64,000 nt of DNA from Geodermatophilus arenarius (GCF_042654585.1 NZ_JBHSGR010000002.1:186001-250000); one strand, 5' to 3'. Shown: positions 49,990 through 57,880, counted from the stretch's first letter. Numbers and translations: made by a program. The notes: a model not told the origin generated them from the sequence alone.

Positions 49990-51348
49990 TCAGAACGCGG
50001 TCACGTAGCGGTCGACCTCCCAGGGGGTCACCTGCCCGTGCCACTCGAAGAACTCCTCGCGCTTGAGGCCGGCGAAGTACTCGCAGACCCCGGGCCCGGC
50101 CGCGTCCAGGGCCGCGGCGACCACCGGGTCGGCCTGCAGCGCCTCGACCGCGTGCAGCAGCGTCGGCGGCAGCGGGCTGCTGGTGGTGGCGCCGGGGTCG
50201 CCGGGGTCCAGGCCGCGGCGCACCCCGTCGAGGCCGGCGGCCAGCGCCGCCGCCGCGGCGAGGTAGGGGTTGGCCGAGCCGTCACCGCCGCGCAGCTCCA
50301 CGCGGTTGCCGTCGGGGACGCGCAGCAGGTGGGTGCGGTCGTTGCCGCCGTAGGACGCCGTGCGCGGGGACCAGGTCGCGCCGGACCGGGTGGAGCTGGC
50401 GCCGGTGCGCTTGTAGGCGTTCACCGTCGGGGCGAGCACCGCCTGCAGGCCGCAGGCGTGCTCGATCAGACCGGCCACGAAGGAGTACGCCAGCGGGGAG
50501 AGACCCAGGCCGCGGGGGTCGGCGGGGTCCGGGAAGGCCGGCTCACCGTCCCGCCACAGCGACAGGTGCATGTGCAGCCCGCTGCCGGTCCGGTCGGTGA
50601 ACGGCTTGCCCATGAAGGTCGCGGTCATGCCGCGCTGCTCGGCGAGCACCGACAGCAGGTAGCGCAGGGTGACCACCCGGTCGGCGGTGGTCAGGGCGTC
50701 GGAGTAGGCGAAGTTCTGCTCGAACTGGCCGTTGCCGTCCTCGTGGTCGTTGGCGTAGTTGCCCCAGCCCAGCGAGTTGATCGCCTTGGACACCTCGGTC
50801 AGGTGGTCGTACATGCGGGTCAGCCCGCGGGCGTCGTAGCAGGGCCGGGCCGCGGTGTCCTTCGGGTCGGCCGGCCGCAGGGCGCCGTCCGGGCCGCGCT
50901 CGACGAGGAAGTACTCGACCTCGGCACCGACCTTGAGCTCCAGGCCCAGCTCGGCGGCGCGGGCCAGCTGCGCCTTGAGCAGCACCCGGGGCGCGTACGG
51001 CCAGGGCCGGCCCTCCACGTGCGGGTCGCAGTGCACGATCGCCAGCCCCGGCCGGATGAAGGGCACCGGCATGTAGGACGACGGGTCGGGGACGGCCATC
51101 AGGTCGGGGTCCCTCGGCTCCTGCCCCATCGCGCCGACCGCGTAGCCGGCGAAACCCACGCCCTCGGTCTCCAGCTCCTCGACCGCCTCGACCGGCACCA
51201 GCTTGGCGCAGGGCTTGCCGGTGAGGTCGACGAACAGCGCCATGACGAACTCGATCCCGTCGGCGCGGGCGCGGCGCGCCAGCTCTCCTCCGGTGGGCAG
51301 CTCGACGGGCGCCGGCGGGGCCTCGGGGCGGGTGGCGGTGAGCGACAC
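49990..51348 (-). CDS. GlnT/GmaS-type glutamine synthetase-family ligase
   Basis: A 452-residue type III (GlnT) glutamine-synthetase relative; the same family contains gamma-glutamylmethylamide synthetase. Motifs: VMALFVDLTGKPCAKLVPVEAVEEL, KVGAEVEYFLVE (metal-binding Glu), YANDHEDGNGQFEQNFAYSDALTTADRVV, FMGKPFTDRTGSGLHMHLSLW, and NRVELRGGDGSANPYLAAAAALAAGLDG. GTG 51348 follows GGGAGGA. It is the first gene of the five-gene operon glnT-mgsABC-oxidase and has a palindromic operator 23 nt upstream. The context favours methylamine over ammonia as substrate, which cannot be proven from sequence. Confidence 0.87.
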   Translation of the reverse strand: MSLTATRPEAPPAPVELPTGGELARRARADGIEFVMALFVDLTGKPCAKLVPVEAVEELETEGVGFAGYAVGAMGQEPRDPDLMAVPDPSSYMPVPFIRPGLAIVHCDPHVEGRPWPYAPRVLLKAQLARAAELGLELKVGAEVEYFLVERGPDGALRPADPKDTAARPCYDARGLTRMYDHLTEVSKAINSLGWGNYANDHEDGNGQFEQNFAYSDALTTADRVVTLRYLLSVLAEQRGMTATFMGKPFTDRTGSGLHMHLSLWRDGEPAFPDPADPRGLGLSPLAYSFVAGLIEHACGLQAVLAPTVNAYKRTGASSTRSGATWSPRTASYGGNDRTHLLRVPDGNRVELRGGDGSANPYLAAAAALAAGLDGVRRGLDPGDPGATTSSPLPPTLLHAVEALQADPVVAAALDAAGPGVCEYFAGLKREEFFEWHGQVTPWEVDRYVTAF

Positions 51349-51371
51349 GGGTCCTCCCGGGTGGTCGAGGT

Positions 51372-51387
51372 GTTCACTGCTGTGAAC
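51372..51387. promoter_or_regulatory. Palindromic operator of the glnT-mgs operon
   Basis: GTTCACTGCTGTGAAC is a perfect 6-bp inverted repeat (GTTCAC/GTGAAC) with spacer TGCT, 23 nt upstream of the glnT-like start. An additional half-site GTGAAC lies at 51403-51408. A near-identical element stands before the divergent-oriented dmm operon (54386-54401), suggesting one regulator, probably the XRE-cupin protein at 54500. Confidence 0.7.
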
Positions 51388-51491
51388 CTCTGTCGCACCG
51401 GAGTGAACAGGCTGCGTGTTTCCGCGACGTGACCGTCCGGGGAGATCCCTGTTTCCTCCTGTCCCCGGGCAGCGGGCGCCGGGCCACACGG

Positions 51492-51530
51492 CGGCGGCCC
51501 GCCGTCCCCGGGGAGGACGACGGGCCGCCG
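51492..51530 (-). terminator. Terminator of the N-demethylase operon
   Basis: A strong imperfect GC-rich hairpin: CGGCGGCCCG at 51492-51501 pairs with CGGGCCGCCG at 51521-51530 and the stem continues inward with GTCC/GGAC. It lies 17 nt beyond the stop of the DUF3445 gene. Confidence 0.7.
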
Positions 51531-51546
51531 GGCGTGCCCGTGCCGG

Positions 51547-52518
51547 TCAGCCGCCGGCCAGCCAGGCGGCCGCGGCGTGCCGGTAGCGCTCGATGCCCTT
51601 GTAGGCGGCCATGTCGTCGGGCAGCTCGGTGAGCACGGCGGCCGTCCTCCGCCGCCACTCAGGGACGGCCGCGAGCTCGCGGAGGGACAGCAGGTGGGTG
51701 CGGATGAGGAAGCAGACGGCGTTCGAGACGCCCAGGCGCAGCAGGTGCTGCACCTCAACCCGCAGGTGCAGCCGGTCGGGCAGCGCTGGGTCGTCGACCA
51801 CGAGTCGCCTCTCCCGGCCCCACTCCGGGTAGGTCTCCGTGGAGGTGTCCAGGCGCCGGTCCACGGTCATCGTCCAGTTGGTCCGGCGGTAGGCGTCGCC
51901 GGGCTGCAGGCGCATGAGGAACTGCTCGGCGCGGGCGACCACGCCGGTCTCGTGGACCCGCGGCACCGGCCCGTGGACCTCCAGGAAGCGCATGCCGACG
52001 TCGAACCCCAGCGACCAGTCGGCGGCGAAGGTGACCAGCCCGGCGTCGGCCCACAGCGAGCCCTCGCGCTGGTCGAGCAGGACGACGTCCTCCTGCACCT
52101 GGCTGCCGAGGAAGGCCAGCGGACCGCCGGGCAGCGAGTCGTCGTCACCGAGGACGAAGGACGACGACGTCCCGAGCAGGTCGTTGCGCCAGTGCCACCG
52201 GTCGCCGCGCCGGTGCAGCGCCATCACGTCGGGACGGGTGGCCGCGAGCTCCGCCAGCAGCGTGGCCAGCGCGTCCCAGGCGGCGACGCGCATGTGCGGC
52301 AGCTGGGCGCAGCGGGAGGGATCGGCGGCCAGCACGTCCCGGCGGACCGCGAGCTCGAGCACGTAGTCGTCGTCGACGTCGATCACGTGCTCGCCCCAGG
52401 TGCCCGCGGCGGTCCCCACCGGGCGGCGGGCCGGCTCGACGTTGGTGGCGTAGCGGTAGGCGTCGGCCGGGAAGGGGAACGGGAAGCGGGACACCCGTGG
52501 CGGCAGCGTCGTGGTCAC
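51547..52518 (-). CDS. Heme-dependent oxidative N-demethylase catalytic subunit (DUF3445)
   Basis: A 323-residue DUF3445 protein. The family comprises PAS-like heme enzymes that oxidatively demethylate dimethylamine. FPFPFPADAYRYATNVEPA, YVLELAVRRDVLAADPSRCAQLPHMRVAAWDAL, LAFLGSQVQEDVVLLDQREGSLWADAGLVTFAADWSLGFDVGMRFLEVHGPVPRVHET and RTNWTMTVDRRLDTSTETYPEW are typical. Products would be methylamine and formaldehyde. GTG 52518 overlaps the reductase stop (GTGA). Last gene of the cupin-DmmA-reductase-DUF3445 operon. Confidence 0.88.
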   Translation of the reverse strand: MTTTLPPRVSRFPFPFPADAYRYATNVEPARRPVGTAAGTWGEHVIDVDDDYVLELAVRRDVLAADPSRCAQLPHMRVAAWDALATLLAELAATRPDVMALHRRGDRWHWRNDLLGTSSSFVLGDDDSLPGGPLAFLGSQVQEDVVLLDQREGSLWADAGLVTFAADWSLGFDVGMRFLEVHGPVPRVHETGVVARAEQFLMRLQPGDAYRRTNWTMTVDRRLDTSTETYPEWGRERRLVVDDPALPDRLHLRVEVQHLLRLGVSNAVCFLIRTHLLSLRELAAVPEWRRRTAAVLTELPDDMAAYKGIERYRHAAAAWLAGG

Positions 52519-53495
52519 AGGTCCAGCTCCAGGTCGTCGTCGAGGCTGCGCGAGACGCAGCACACGACCGCGTCGCCGGCGGCGCGCTCGGTCTCGGACA
52601 GGTACAGGTCGCGGTGCAGCGGCCGGCCGGAGACGACCGGGACACGGCACTCGCCGCACACGCCCTGGCGGCACATGCTCGGGACGGCGACGCCGGAGCC
52701 CTCCAGCGCCGCGAGCAGGCTGACGCCGGCGGGCACGGGCACCCGGACGCCGGAGCGGGCCAGGTGCGCGGTGAACGGCTCCCCCGGGTCGAGGTCGGCG
52801 GCGGAGAACCGCTCGGCGTGCACGCGCGCGGGCGGCCACCCCAGCTCGGTCGCCGTCCGCTCGACGAACTCGAGGAGCGGCGCGGGGCCGCACACGTACA
52901 CGTGCGTGCCGATCGGCCGGTCGGCGAGCACCGCGGCGACGGCGTCGAGCATCGCCGGCGTGGACTCGTGCACGGCGAGGCGGTCCCCGCACAGGGCCGC
53001 CAGCTCCTCGTGGTGCGCACCCGCACCCGGCCGGTGGCCGTAGACCAGCTCGAACGAGCGCCCCCAGCGGACCGCGGCCCGGGCGTGGGACAGCATCGGG
53101 GTGATCCCGATGCCCCCGGCGACCAGCACGTGGTGCCGCGCGCTGGCGATCGGGGCGAAGGCACTGCGCGGCCGGGAGACGGCCACCCGGTCGCCGACGG
53201 CGAGACCGTGCACGAACGCGGAGCCGCCCCGGCCGTCGGGGCACAGCAGCACCGAGATCCGGTACTCCTGGCCCGGCGCGCCGTCCCCGGTGAGCGAGTA
53301 GGCGTTGCGCCGCTCCCCGCAGGTGAGCACCACGTGGCTCCCGGGCGCATACCCCGGGAGGAGGGCGTCGTCCGGGTGGCGCAGGACGAGCGTCCGGATG
53401 CCGGGTGCGGCATCGGCGACGGCGGCGACCTCGAGCTGCAGCGGCAGGGCCTCCCCCGGTGCCGCCGTCGGCGGCGCGGGCAGGACGGCGGTCAC
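52515..53495 (-). CDS. Reductase subunit of the N-demethylase (PDR/VanB-type, FMN and 2Fe-2S)
   Basis: A 326-residue phthalate-dioxygenase-reductase-like protein. Flavin motif RNAYSLTGDG, NADH domain HHVLVAGGIGITPMLSHARAAVRWG with VYVCGPAPLLEFV, and a C-terminal plant-type ferredoxin SMCRQGVCGECRVPVVSGRPLHRD followed by AVVCCVSRS supplying the fourth Cys. It passes NAD(P)H electrons to the heme subunit encoded by the next gene. GTG start 53495; both ends overlap neighbours by 4 nt. Confidence 0.92.
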   Translation of the reverse strand: MTAVLPAPPTAAPGEALPLQLEVAAVADAAPGIRTLVLRHPDDALLPGYAPGSHVVLTCGERRNAYSLTGDGAPGQEYRISVLLCPDGRGGSAFVHGLAVGDRVAVSRPRSAFAPIASARHHVLVAGGIGITPMLSHARAAVRWGRSFELVYGHRPGAGAHHEELAALCGDRLAVHESTPAMLDAVAAVLADRPIGTHVYVCGPAPLLEFVERTATELGWPPARVHAERFSAADLDPGEPFTAHLARSGVRVPVPAGVSLLAALEGSGVAVPSMCRQGVCGECRVPVVSGRPLHRDLYLSETERAAGDAVVCCVSRSLDDDLELDL

Positions 53496-54004
53496 GCGAC
53501 CTCCTCCGCGTCGGCCATGAAGCCCAGGTAGGCGCCGGTGCGCCGGGCGACGTGCGCGTACACGTGCAGCCGGCGGGCACAGCCCCGGCAGGGCACCTCG
53601 GCGCCGACCGGGACCTCTGCCTCGGTGGTGACCTGACAGTGCGCGCAGTGCACGCGCTTGCGGTCCACGCCGGTGACCGCCGCGCGGATCTCCGCGTCGA
53701 GGAGCCCGAGGCCGGTGGCGACCGCGCGGGCGGCGAGGACGTCGACCTCGGGCCCGGAGAGCATGAGCCGCCAGCCGACCCGGGCTGCGCGCACCTGGCC
53801 GGCGAGGGCCGCCAGCGTCGCGTCGTCGGCCCGCTCGGCGACGAGGCTCCAGACCACCCGTCCGGCCGGCGTGGCGGCGAGCCAGTCCGCGACGATCTCC
53901 CGCCCGCGGTCCCCGAAACCCAGCACGGAGACGGTGCGGCCGGCGGGGTCCACCGGCGGCACGCTCGCCGGCCAGCGCGGGACGCTCGTGTGTTCGGCTC
54001 CCAC
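53492..54004 (-). CDS. DmmA-like N-demethylase subunit with zinc ribbon
   Basis: A 170-residue protein. The N-terminal part is Rossmann-like (VSVLGFGDRGREIVADWLAATPAGRVVWSLVAERADDATLAALAGQVRAARVGWRLMLSGPEVDVLAARAVATGLGLLDAEI), followed by a zinc ribbon VHCAHCQVTTEAEVPVGAEVPCRGCARRLHVYAHVARRTGAYLGFMAD. This arrangement matches dimethylamine monooxygenase subunit DmmA. GTG 54004. It is coupled by 4 nt to the reductase and separated by 6 nt from the cupin gene. Confidence 0.78.
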   Translation of the reverse strand: MGAEHTSVPRWPASVPPVDPAGRTVSVLGFGDRGREIVADWLAATPAGRVVWSLVAERADDATLAALAGQVRAARVGWRLMLSGPEVDVLAARAVATGLGLLDAEIRAAVTGVDRKRVHCAHCQVTTEAEVPVGAEVPCRGCARRLHVYAHVARRTGAYLGFMADAEEVA

Positions 54005-54010
54005 GGCCGG

Positions 54011-54367
54011 TCAGGGGGCGAAGGAGCGGTGGCCGGTGTAGAAGCCGAGCGCGCGGTCCGGCGTCTCGAAGCGGATCCGCGAGCCGGCGGGGAAGAACAG
54101 GACGTCCTTCGGCCGCGCGAGGACCTGCTGACCGGAGTCGAGGTCGGTGAGGTGGAACTCGCCCTCGACGACGACCTTCATCTCGTCGTAGGTGTACTCG
54201 TAGTCGAGCGGCGCGCCGGCGAAGAGCTCGAAGAAGCCGCTGCAGATCGCCGCCCCGCCGGGGTTGGCGAAGACGTCACCGATGTGGGCGCGCACCCCCT
54301 CGACCTCCATGCTGGGCAGCCCCAGCGAGCCTCCTGTGACGTGGCCGATGGTGCCGGTGACGGGCAC
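54011..54367 (-). CDS. Cupin-domain protein of the N-demethylase operon
   Basis: A 118-residue single-domain cupin, similar to EutQ-like proteins: ICSGFFELFAGAPLDYEYTYDEMKVVVEGEFHLTDLDSGQQVLARPKDVLFFPAGSRIRFETPDRALGFYTGHRSFAP. Metal ligands are only partly kept (YDE and Glu in VEGEFHL). GTG 54367 is chosen because GGGGAGGA lies upstream. First gene of the operon, directly behind the shared operator. May bind an amine, aldehyde or metal; its role in demethylation is unproven. Confidence 0.78.
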   Translation of the reverse strand: MPVTGTIGHVTGGSLGLPSMEVEGVRAHIGDVFANPGGAAICSGFFELFAGAPLDYEYTYDEMKVVVEGEFHLTDLDSGQQVLARPKDVLFFPAGSRIRFETPDRALGFYTGHRSFAP

Positions 54368-54385
54368 GGGTCCTCCCCAAGAGTC

Positions 54386-54401
54386 GTCCACTGATGTGAA
54401 A
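54386..54401. promoter_or_regulatory. Operator of the N-demethylase operon
   Basis: GTCCACTGATGTGAAA aligns with the perfect palindrome GTTCACTGCTGTGAAC at 51372 at 13 of 16 positions, including both CAC/GTG cores and the 4-nt spacer. It starts 18 nt upstream of the cupin start and lies in the 132-nt divergent region shared with the XRE-cupin regulator gene. Confidence 0.65.
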
Positions 54402-54499
54402 CGGAGGCTACGAGCGGTGGACCCTCCTTCGGGTTACCCGTCCGTTACGTTCTCGTCGCCGGGCGGTTCGGACGAGCGCACGCCACCTAGGCTCGCCGG

Positions 54500-55114
54500 G
54501 TGGAGGTCTCCCCCGGTCCCGGCGCGCACGACGACGCGCCGAGCGGTCATCTCGAGGACGTCATCGCGCTGCGCGTGCGGGAGTTCCGGCTCGCCCAGGG
54601 CATCTCGCTGGCGGAACTGGCCCGACTGACCGGCATGAGCAAGGCCATGCTGTCCAAGATCGAGAACGCGCAGACCTCCTGCAGCCTGTCCAGCCTCGCC
54701 CGCCTCGCCGAGGCGCTCGCCGTGCCGGTCACCGCACTGTTCCGGGGCATCGACGCCGAGCGGGAGGCCGTCTTCACACCCGCCGGACACGGATCGCAGA
54801 TCGTCCGCCGCGGCAGCAACGTCGGCCACCTCTACCAGCTGCTGGGGTCCCTGCGGGGCGAGCACAAGCGGCTGGAGCCGCTCCTGGTCACCCTCACCGA
54901 GGCCAGCGAGGTGTTCCCCCTGTTCCAGCACCCGGGGACGGAGTTCCTGCACATGCTGGAGGGGGTCCTGGTCTACGGGCACGGCGAGGCGCGGTACGAG
55001 ATGCGCGCCGGGGACTCCCTCGTCTTCGACGGCGAGGGGCCGCACGGCCCGGTCGAGCTCGTCGAGCTGCCGGTCCGCTTCCTCAGCGTCACGGCCTACG
55101 GCCACCTGACCTGA
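54500..55114 (+). CDS. XRE-cupin transcriptional regulator
   Basis: A 204-residue regulator with an N-terminal XRE helix-turn-helix (IALRVREFRLAQGISLAELARLTGMSKAMLSKIENAQTSCSLSSLARLAEALAVPVTALF) and a C-terminal cupin sensor (EVFPLFQHPGTEFLHMLEGVLVYGHGEARYEMRAGDSLVFDGEGPHGPVEL, with intact E and H metal ligands). GTG 54500 has a -10 box TAGGCT at 54488-54493, ending 6 nt before it: a leaderless transcript. It is divergent from the dmm operon; it is the probable regulator of both methylamine operons through their common palindrome. Confidence 0.9.
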   Translation: MEVSPGPGAHDDAPSGHLEDVIALRVREFRLAQGISLAELARLTGMSKAMLSKIENAQTSCSLSSLARLAEALAVPVTALFRGIDAEREAVFTPAGHGSQIVRRGSNVGHLYQLLGSLRGEHKRLEPLLVTLTEASEVFPLFQHPGTEFLHMLEGVLVYGHGEARYEMRAGDSLVFDGEGPHGPVELVELPVRFLSVTAYGHLT

Positions 55115-55137
55115 TCCCTCCTCACCCCGGACACGCG

Positions 55138-55170
55138 GGAGGCCGGTCCCGCGGCGCGGGACCGGCCTCC
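55138..55170. terminator. Bidirectional terminator between regulator and amt
   Basis: A perfect 15-bp stem (55138-55152 with 55156-55170) with loop GGC, between the convergent regulator and ammonium-transporter genes. Likely used from both sides. Confidence 0.85.
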
Positions 55171-55185
55171 GTCGTCCGTGGACGG

Positions 55186-56547
55186 TCAGTGCGGCGTGCC
55201 GCTCCCGGTGCGCGGGGCCGGCGCGGAGCCCGCGACCAGCCGCTCGGCCGAGGCGACGACGGCCTCGGGGGTCGGGCCGCTCCCCGGGGTGTGCACGGCG
55301 CCCTCGAGGTCGTAGGCGACCTCGGCGTGCTCGGTCAGGTCGAGACCGGCGAGCTCGCCCTCCTTCGACACCCGCAGGCCCACCGTGTGCTTGACGACCA
55401 GGGCGATCAGCAGGCTGACGACGAAGGAGTAGGCGACGACCGCCACGACGGCGACGGCCTGCGTGCCGAGGAGCCCCAGCCCCCCGCCGTAGAACAGGCC
55501 GGCCCGACCACTGGGCGCCTCGGCGGAGCCGAACAGGCCGACCAGGAGGGTGCCGACGACGCCGCCGACGAGGTGGACGCCGACCACGTCCAGGGCGTCG
55601 TCGTAGCCGAAGCGGTACTTCAGCGCGATGGCCAGCGGGCAGACCGCACCGGCGATGGCCCCGACGGCCAGGGCGCCGAGCGGCGTGACGGCGCCGCAGG
55701 CCGGGGTGATGGCCACCAGCCCGGCGATGGCGCCGGACATCCCGCCGAGGGTGGTGGCGTGACCGTCGCGCAGCCGCTCCACCAGGAGCCAGGCGAGGAT
55801 CGCCGCGCAGGTGGCGTTGAACGTCGTCAGCATGACGACCGAGGCGCTGTTGCCCGCGGCCAGGGCCGACCCGCCGTTGAAGCCGAACCACCCGAACCAC
55901 AGGATCCCGGCGCCGAGGGCGACGAAGGGCAGGTTGTTCGGCCGGGCCTGCCGGGGCCAGCCGGTGCGCTTGCCGACCACGAGCACCAGGGCGAGGGCGG
56001 CCACGCCCGCGTTGATGTGGACGGCCGTGCCGCCGGCGAAGTCCACGGCGCCGAGCGTGTTGGCGATCCAGCCGCCCTGGACGCTGCCGTCGGCGGAGTC
56101 GAAGGCGAACACCCAGTGCGCGACGGGGAAGTAGACCAGCGCCGCCCAGAGCCCGGTGAACAGCAGCCACGGGCCGAACCGGACGCGGTCGGACACCGCG
56201 CCGGCGATGAGGGCGGTCGTGATGACGGCGAACAGGGCCTGGAACACCGCCACCAGGGCCGGCGGCAGGGCGGCCGCCTCGTCTCCGGCCACGAGGTCAC
56301 CGAGACCGAGGTACTCGGTGACGTCCCCCAGCAGGCCCAGGCTCCCGTAGCTGTTCCCGAAGACCGCGGAGAAGCCGAAGAGGGTCCACAGGACGCCGAC
56401 GACGGCGACGGCTCCGAACACCATCATGATCATGTTCAGGACCGAGCGGGACCCGACCATGCCGCCGTAGAAGAGCGCGAGGCCCGGGACCATGAGCGCG
56501 ACCGCCATCGTGGCCGCGAGGATGAATGCAGTGCTGCCGACGTCCAC
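55186..56547 (-). CDS. amt: Ammonium transporter
   Basis: A 453-residue Amt/MEP protein with about 11 membrane helices. FYGGMVGSRSVLNMIMM, VAHWVFAFDSADG, DFAGGTAVHINAGVAALAL (first pore His), ILWFGWFGFNGGSALAAG, and DVVGVHLVGGVVGTLLVGLF (second pore His) are the family signatures. A soluble C-terminal tail of about 70 residues includes HAEVAYDL. AAAGGTG precedes GTG 56547. No glnK follows in the window. Its position beside the methylamine genes suggests uptake of ammonium or recapture of ammonia/methylamine, which Amt proteins can also conduct. Confidence 0.95.
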   Translation of the reverse strand: MDVGSTAFILAATMAVALMVPGLALFYGGMVGSRSVLNMIMMVFGAVAVVGVLWTLFGFSAVFGNSYGSLGLLGDVTEYLGLGDLVAGDEAAALPPALVAVFQALFAVITTALIAGAVSDRVRFGPWLLFTGLWAALVYFPVAHWVFAFDSADGSVQGGWIANTLGAVDFAGGTAVHINAGVAALALVLVVGKRTGWPRQARPNNLPFVALGAGILWFGWFGFNGGSALAAGNSASVVMLTTFNATCAAILAWLLVERLRDGHATTLGGMSGAIAGLVAITPACGAVTPLGALAVGAIAGAVCPLAIALKYRFGYDDALDVVGVHLVGGVVGTLLVGLFGSAEAPSGRAGLFYGGGLGLLGTQAVAVVAVVAYSFVVSLLIALVVKHTVGLRVSKEGELAGLDLTEHAEVAYDLEGAVHTPGSGPTPEAVVASAERLVAGSAPAPRTGSGTPH

Positions 56548-56560
56548 GGCACACCTTTCG

Positions 56561-56595
56561 TCTACTGACAGTGGTCACTGTTCGGCAGCAGTAGA
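56561..56595. promoter_or_regulatory. Nested palindromes upstream of amt
   Basis: TCTACTG (56561-56567) and CAGTAGA (56589-56595) form an outer inverted repeat. Inside it, ACAGTGGTCACTGT (56568-56581) is a perfect 6-2-6 palindrome. The element lies 14-48 nt before the amt start, where an operator or an mRNA leader hairpin would act. Confidence 0.5.
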
Positions 56596-56627
56596 CGGTC
56601 CGAGTGTTGCCCCCGCGCTCTCCGCAG

Positions 56628-56643
56628 GTGACTTCCGTGTGAC
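56628..56643. promoter_or_regulatory. GlnR-like box upstream of amt
   Basis: GTGACTTCCGTGTGAC reads GTGAC-N6-GTGAC, agreeing with the actinobacterial GlnR half-site pattern GTNAC-N6-GNNAC. It is 81 nt upstream of the amt start, a usual position for nitrogen-controlled amt promoters. Confidence 0.4.
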
Positions 56644-56646
56644 ATG

Positions 56647-56680
56647 CCCGGTCGCCTCGAGCGCTCCGGCGGCGACCGGG
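56647..56680 (-). terminator. Terminator after ychF
   Basis: CCCGGTCGCC at 56647-56656 pairs with GGCGACCGGG at 56671-56680, a 10-bp stem with a 14-nt loop, located 16 nt past the ychF stop. Confidence 0.6.
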
Positions 56681-56695
56681 TGCGGACGTACCCGG

Positions 56696-57769
56696 TCAGA
56701 CGTTGAAGCGGAACTCCACGACGTCGCCGTCCTGCATCACGTAGTCCTTGCCCTCGATGCGGACCCAGCCGCGGGAGCGGGCCTCGGTCATGGAGCCCGC
56801 CTCCATGAGCTGGTCGTAGGAGACGACCTCGGCCTTGATGAAGCCGCGCTGGAAGTCGGTGTGGATGACACCGGCGGCCTGCGGGGCGGTGGCGCCGACC
56901 GGGATGGTCCAGGCGCGTGCCTCCTTCGGGCCCGCCGTCAGGTAGGTCTGCAGGCCCAACGTCCGGAAGCCGACCTTCGCCAGCTGGTCCAGGCCCGGCT
57001 CGCTCTGCCCGATCGACTCCAGCAGCTCGGCGGCCTCCTCGGCGGGGAGCTCGGCGAGCTCGGCCTCGGTCTTGGCGTCAAGCAGGATCGCCTCGGCCGG
57101 CGCGACCAGCGCCCGCAGCTCGGAGATCAGCTCCTCGTTGGCCAGCTCGTCGGCGTCGACGTTGAAGACGTAGAGGAAGGGCTTGGTCGTCAGCAGCGTC
57201 AGCTCGCGCAGCGGCGCGGGGTCCACCCCGGCGGCGAACAGCGTCTTCCCCGTGTTCAGGACCTCGACGGCGGACTGCGCCGCCGACAGCAGCGCGGCCC
57301 GCTCCTTGTCCTTGCGCGACTCCTTCTCCAGCCGCGGGATGGCCTTCTCCAGCGTCTGCAGGTCGGCGAGGACGAGCTCGGTGTTGATCGTCTCGATGTC
57401 GTCGGCCGGGTCGACCTTGCCCTCGACGTGCACGACGTCGGGGTCGCTGAACACGCGGATCACCTGGCAGATCGCGTCGCTCTCGCGGATGTTGGCGAGG
57501 AACTTGTTGCCCAGCCCCTGCCCCTCGCTGGCGCCGCGCACGATGCCGGCGATGTCCACGAACGACACCGTCGCCGGGACGACCTTCTGCGAGTCGAACA
57601 GCTCGCCCAGCTTCCCCAGCCGCTCGTCGGGCACGCCGACGACGCCGACGTTCGGCTCGATGGTGGCGAAGGGGTAGTTGGCCGCCAGGACGTCGTTCTT
57701 GGTCAGCGCGTTGAACAGCGTCGACTTGCCGACGTTGGGCAGCCCGACGATCCCGATGGTGAGACTCAC
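56696..57769 (-). CDS. ychF: Redox-regulated ATPase YchF (Obg-family)
   Basis: A universally conserved 357-residue P-loop NTPase that binds ATP and associates with ribosomes. G1 GLPNVGKSTLFNALT, G3 VDIAGIVRGASEGQGLGNKFLANIRESDAICQVIRVF, the altered G4 NVDADE (ATP preference), a coiled-coil insert, and a C-terminal TGS domain (YLTAGPKEARAWTIPVGATAPQAAGVIHTDFQRGFIKAEVVSYDQL). The GTG start is at 57769. Monocistronic by appearance, with its own terminator. Confidence 0.97.
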   Translation of the reverse strand: MSLTIGIVGLPNVGKSTLFNALTKNDVLAANYPFATIEPNVGVVGVPDERLGKLGELFDSQKVVPATVSFVDIAGIVRGASEGQGLGNKFLANIRESDAICQVIRVFSDPDVVHVEGKVDPADDIETINTELVLADLQTLEKAIPRLEKESRKDKERAALLSAAQSAVEVLNTGKTLFAAGVDPAPLRELTLLTTKPFLYVFNVDADELANEELISELRALVAPAEAILLDAKTEAELAELPAEEAAELLESIGQSEPGLDQLAKVGFRTLGLQTYLTAGPKEARAWTIPVGATAPQAAGVIHTDFQRGFIKAEVVSYDQLMEAGSMTEARSRGWVRIEGKDYVMQDGDVVEFRFNV

Positions 57770-57842
57770 GGGAGTCCAGCCTACGGGTCCGCCCGGAGCG
57801 CGGACGACGAGCGGCGGGTCCCTGCCGGCTCGGGTGGAACAC

Positions 57843-57860
57843 GTGCGACGCTCGTCACAC
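57843..57860. promoter_or_regulatory. Palindrome upstream of the BVMO-like gene
   Basis: GTGCGACGCTCGTCACAC is an inverted repeat (GTGCGACG/CGTCACAC, 7 of 8 pairs) with spacer CT, 21 nt upstream of GTG 57881 and just before the ribosome-binding site. Likely operator; no regulator is adjacent. Confidence 0.4.
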
Positions 57861-57880
57861 CACCGAGACCAGGAGGTCCC

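Noticed and set aside
56492..57880. Plus-strand extension of the BVMO-like gene across ychF
   Set aside because: The region is antisense to the universally conserved ychF. The BVMO gene has its own AGGAGG and GTG at 57881.
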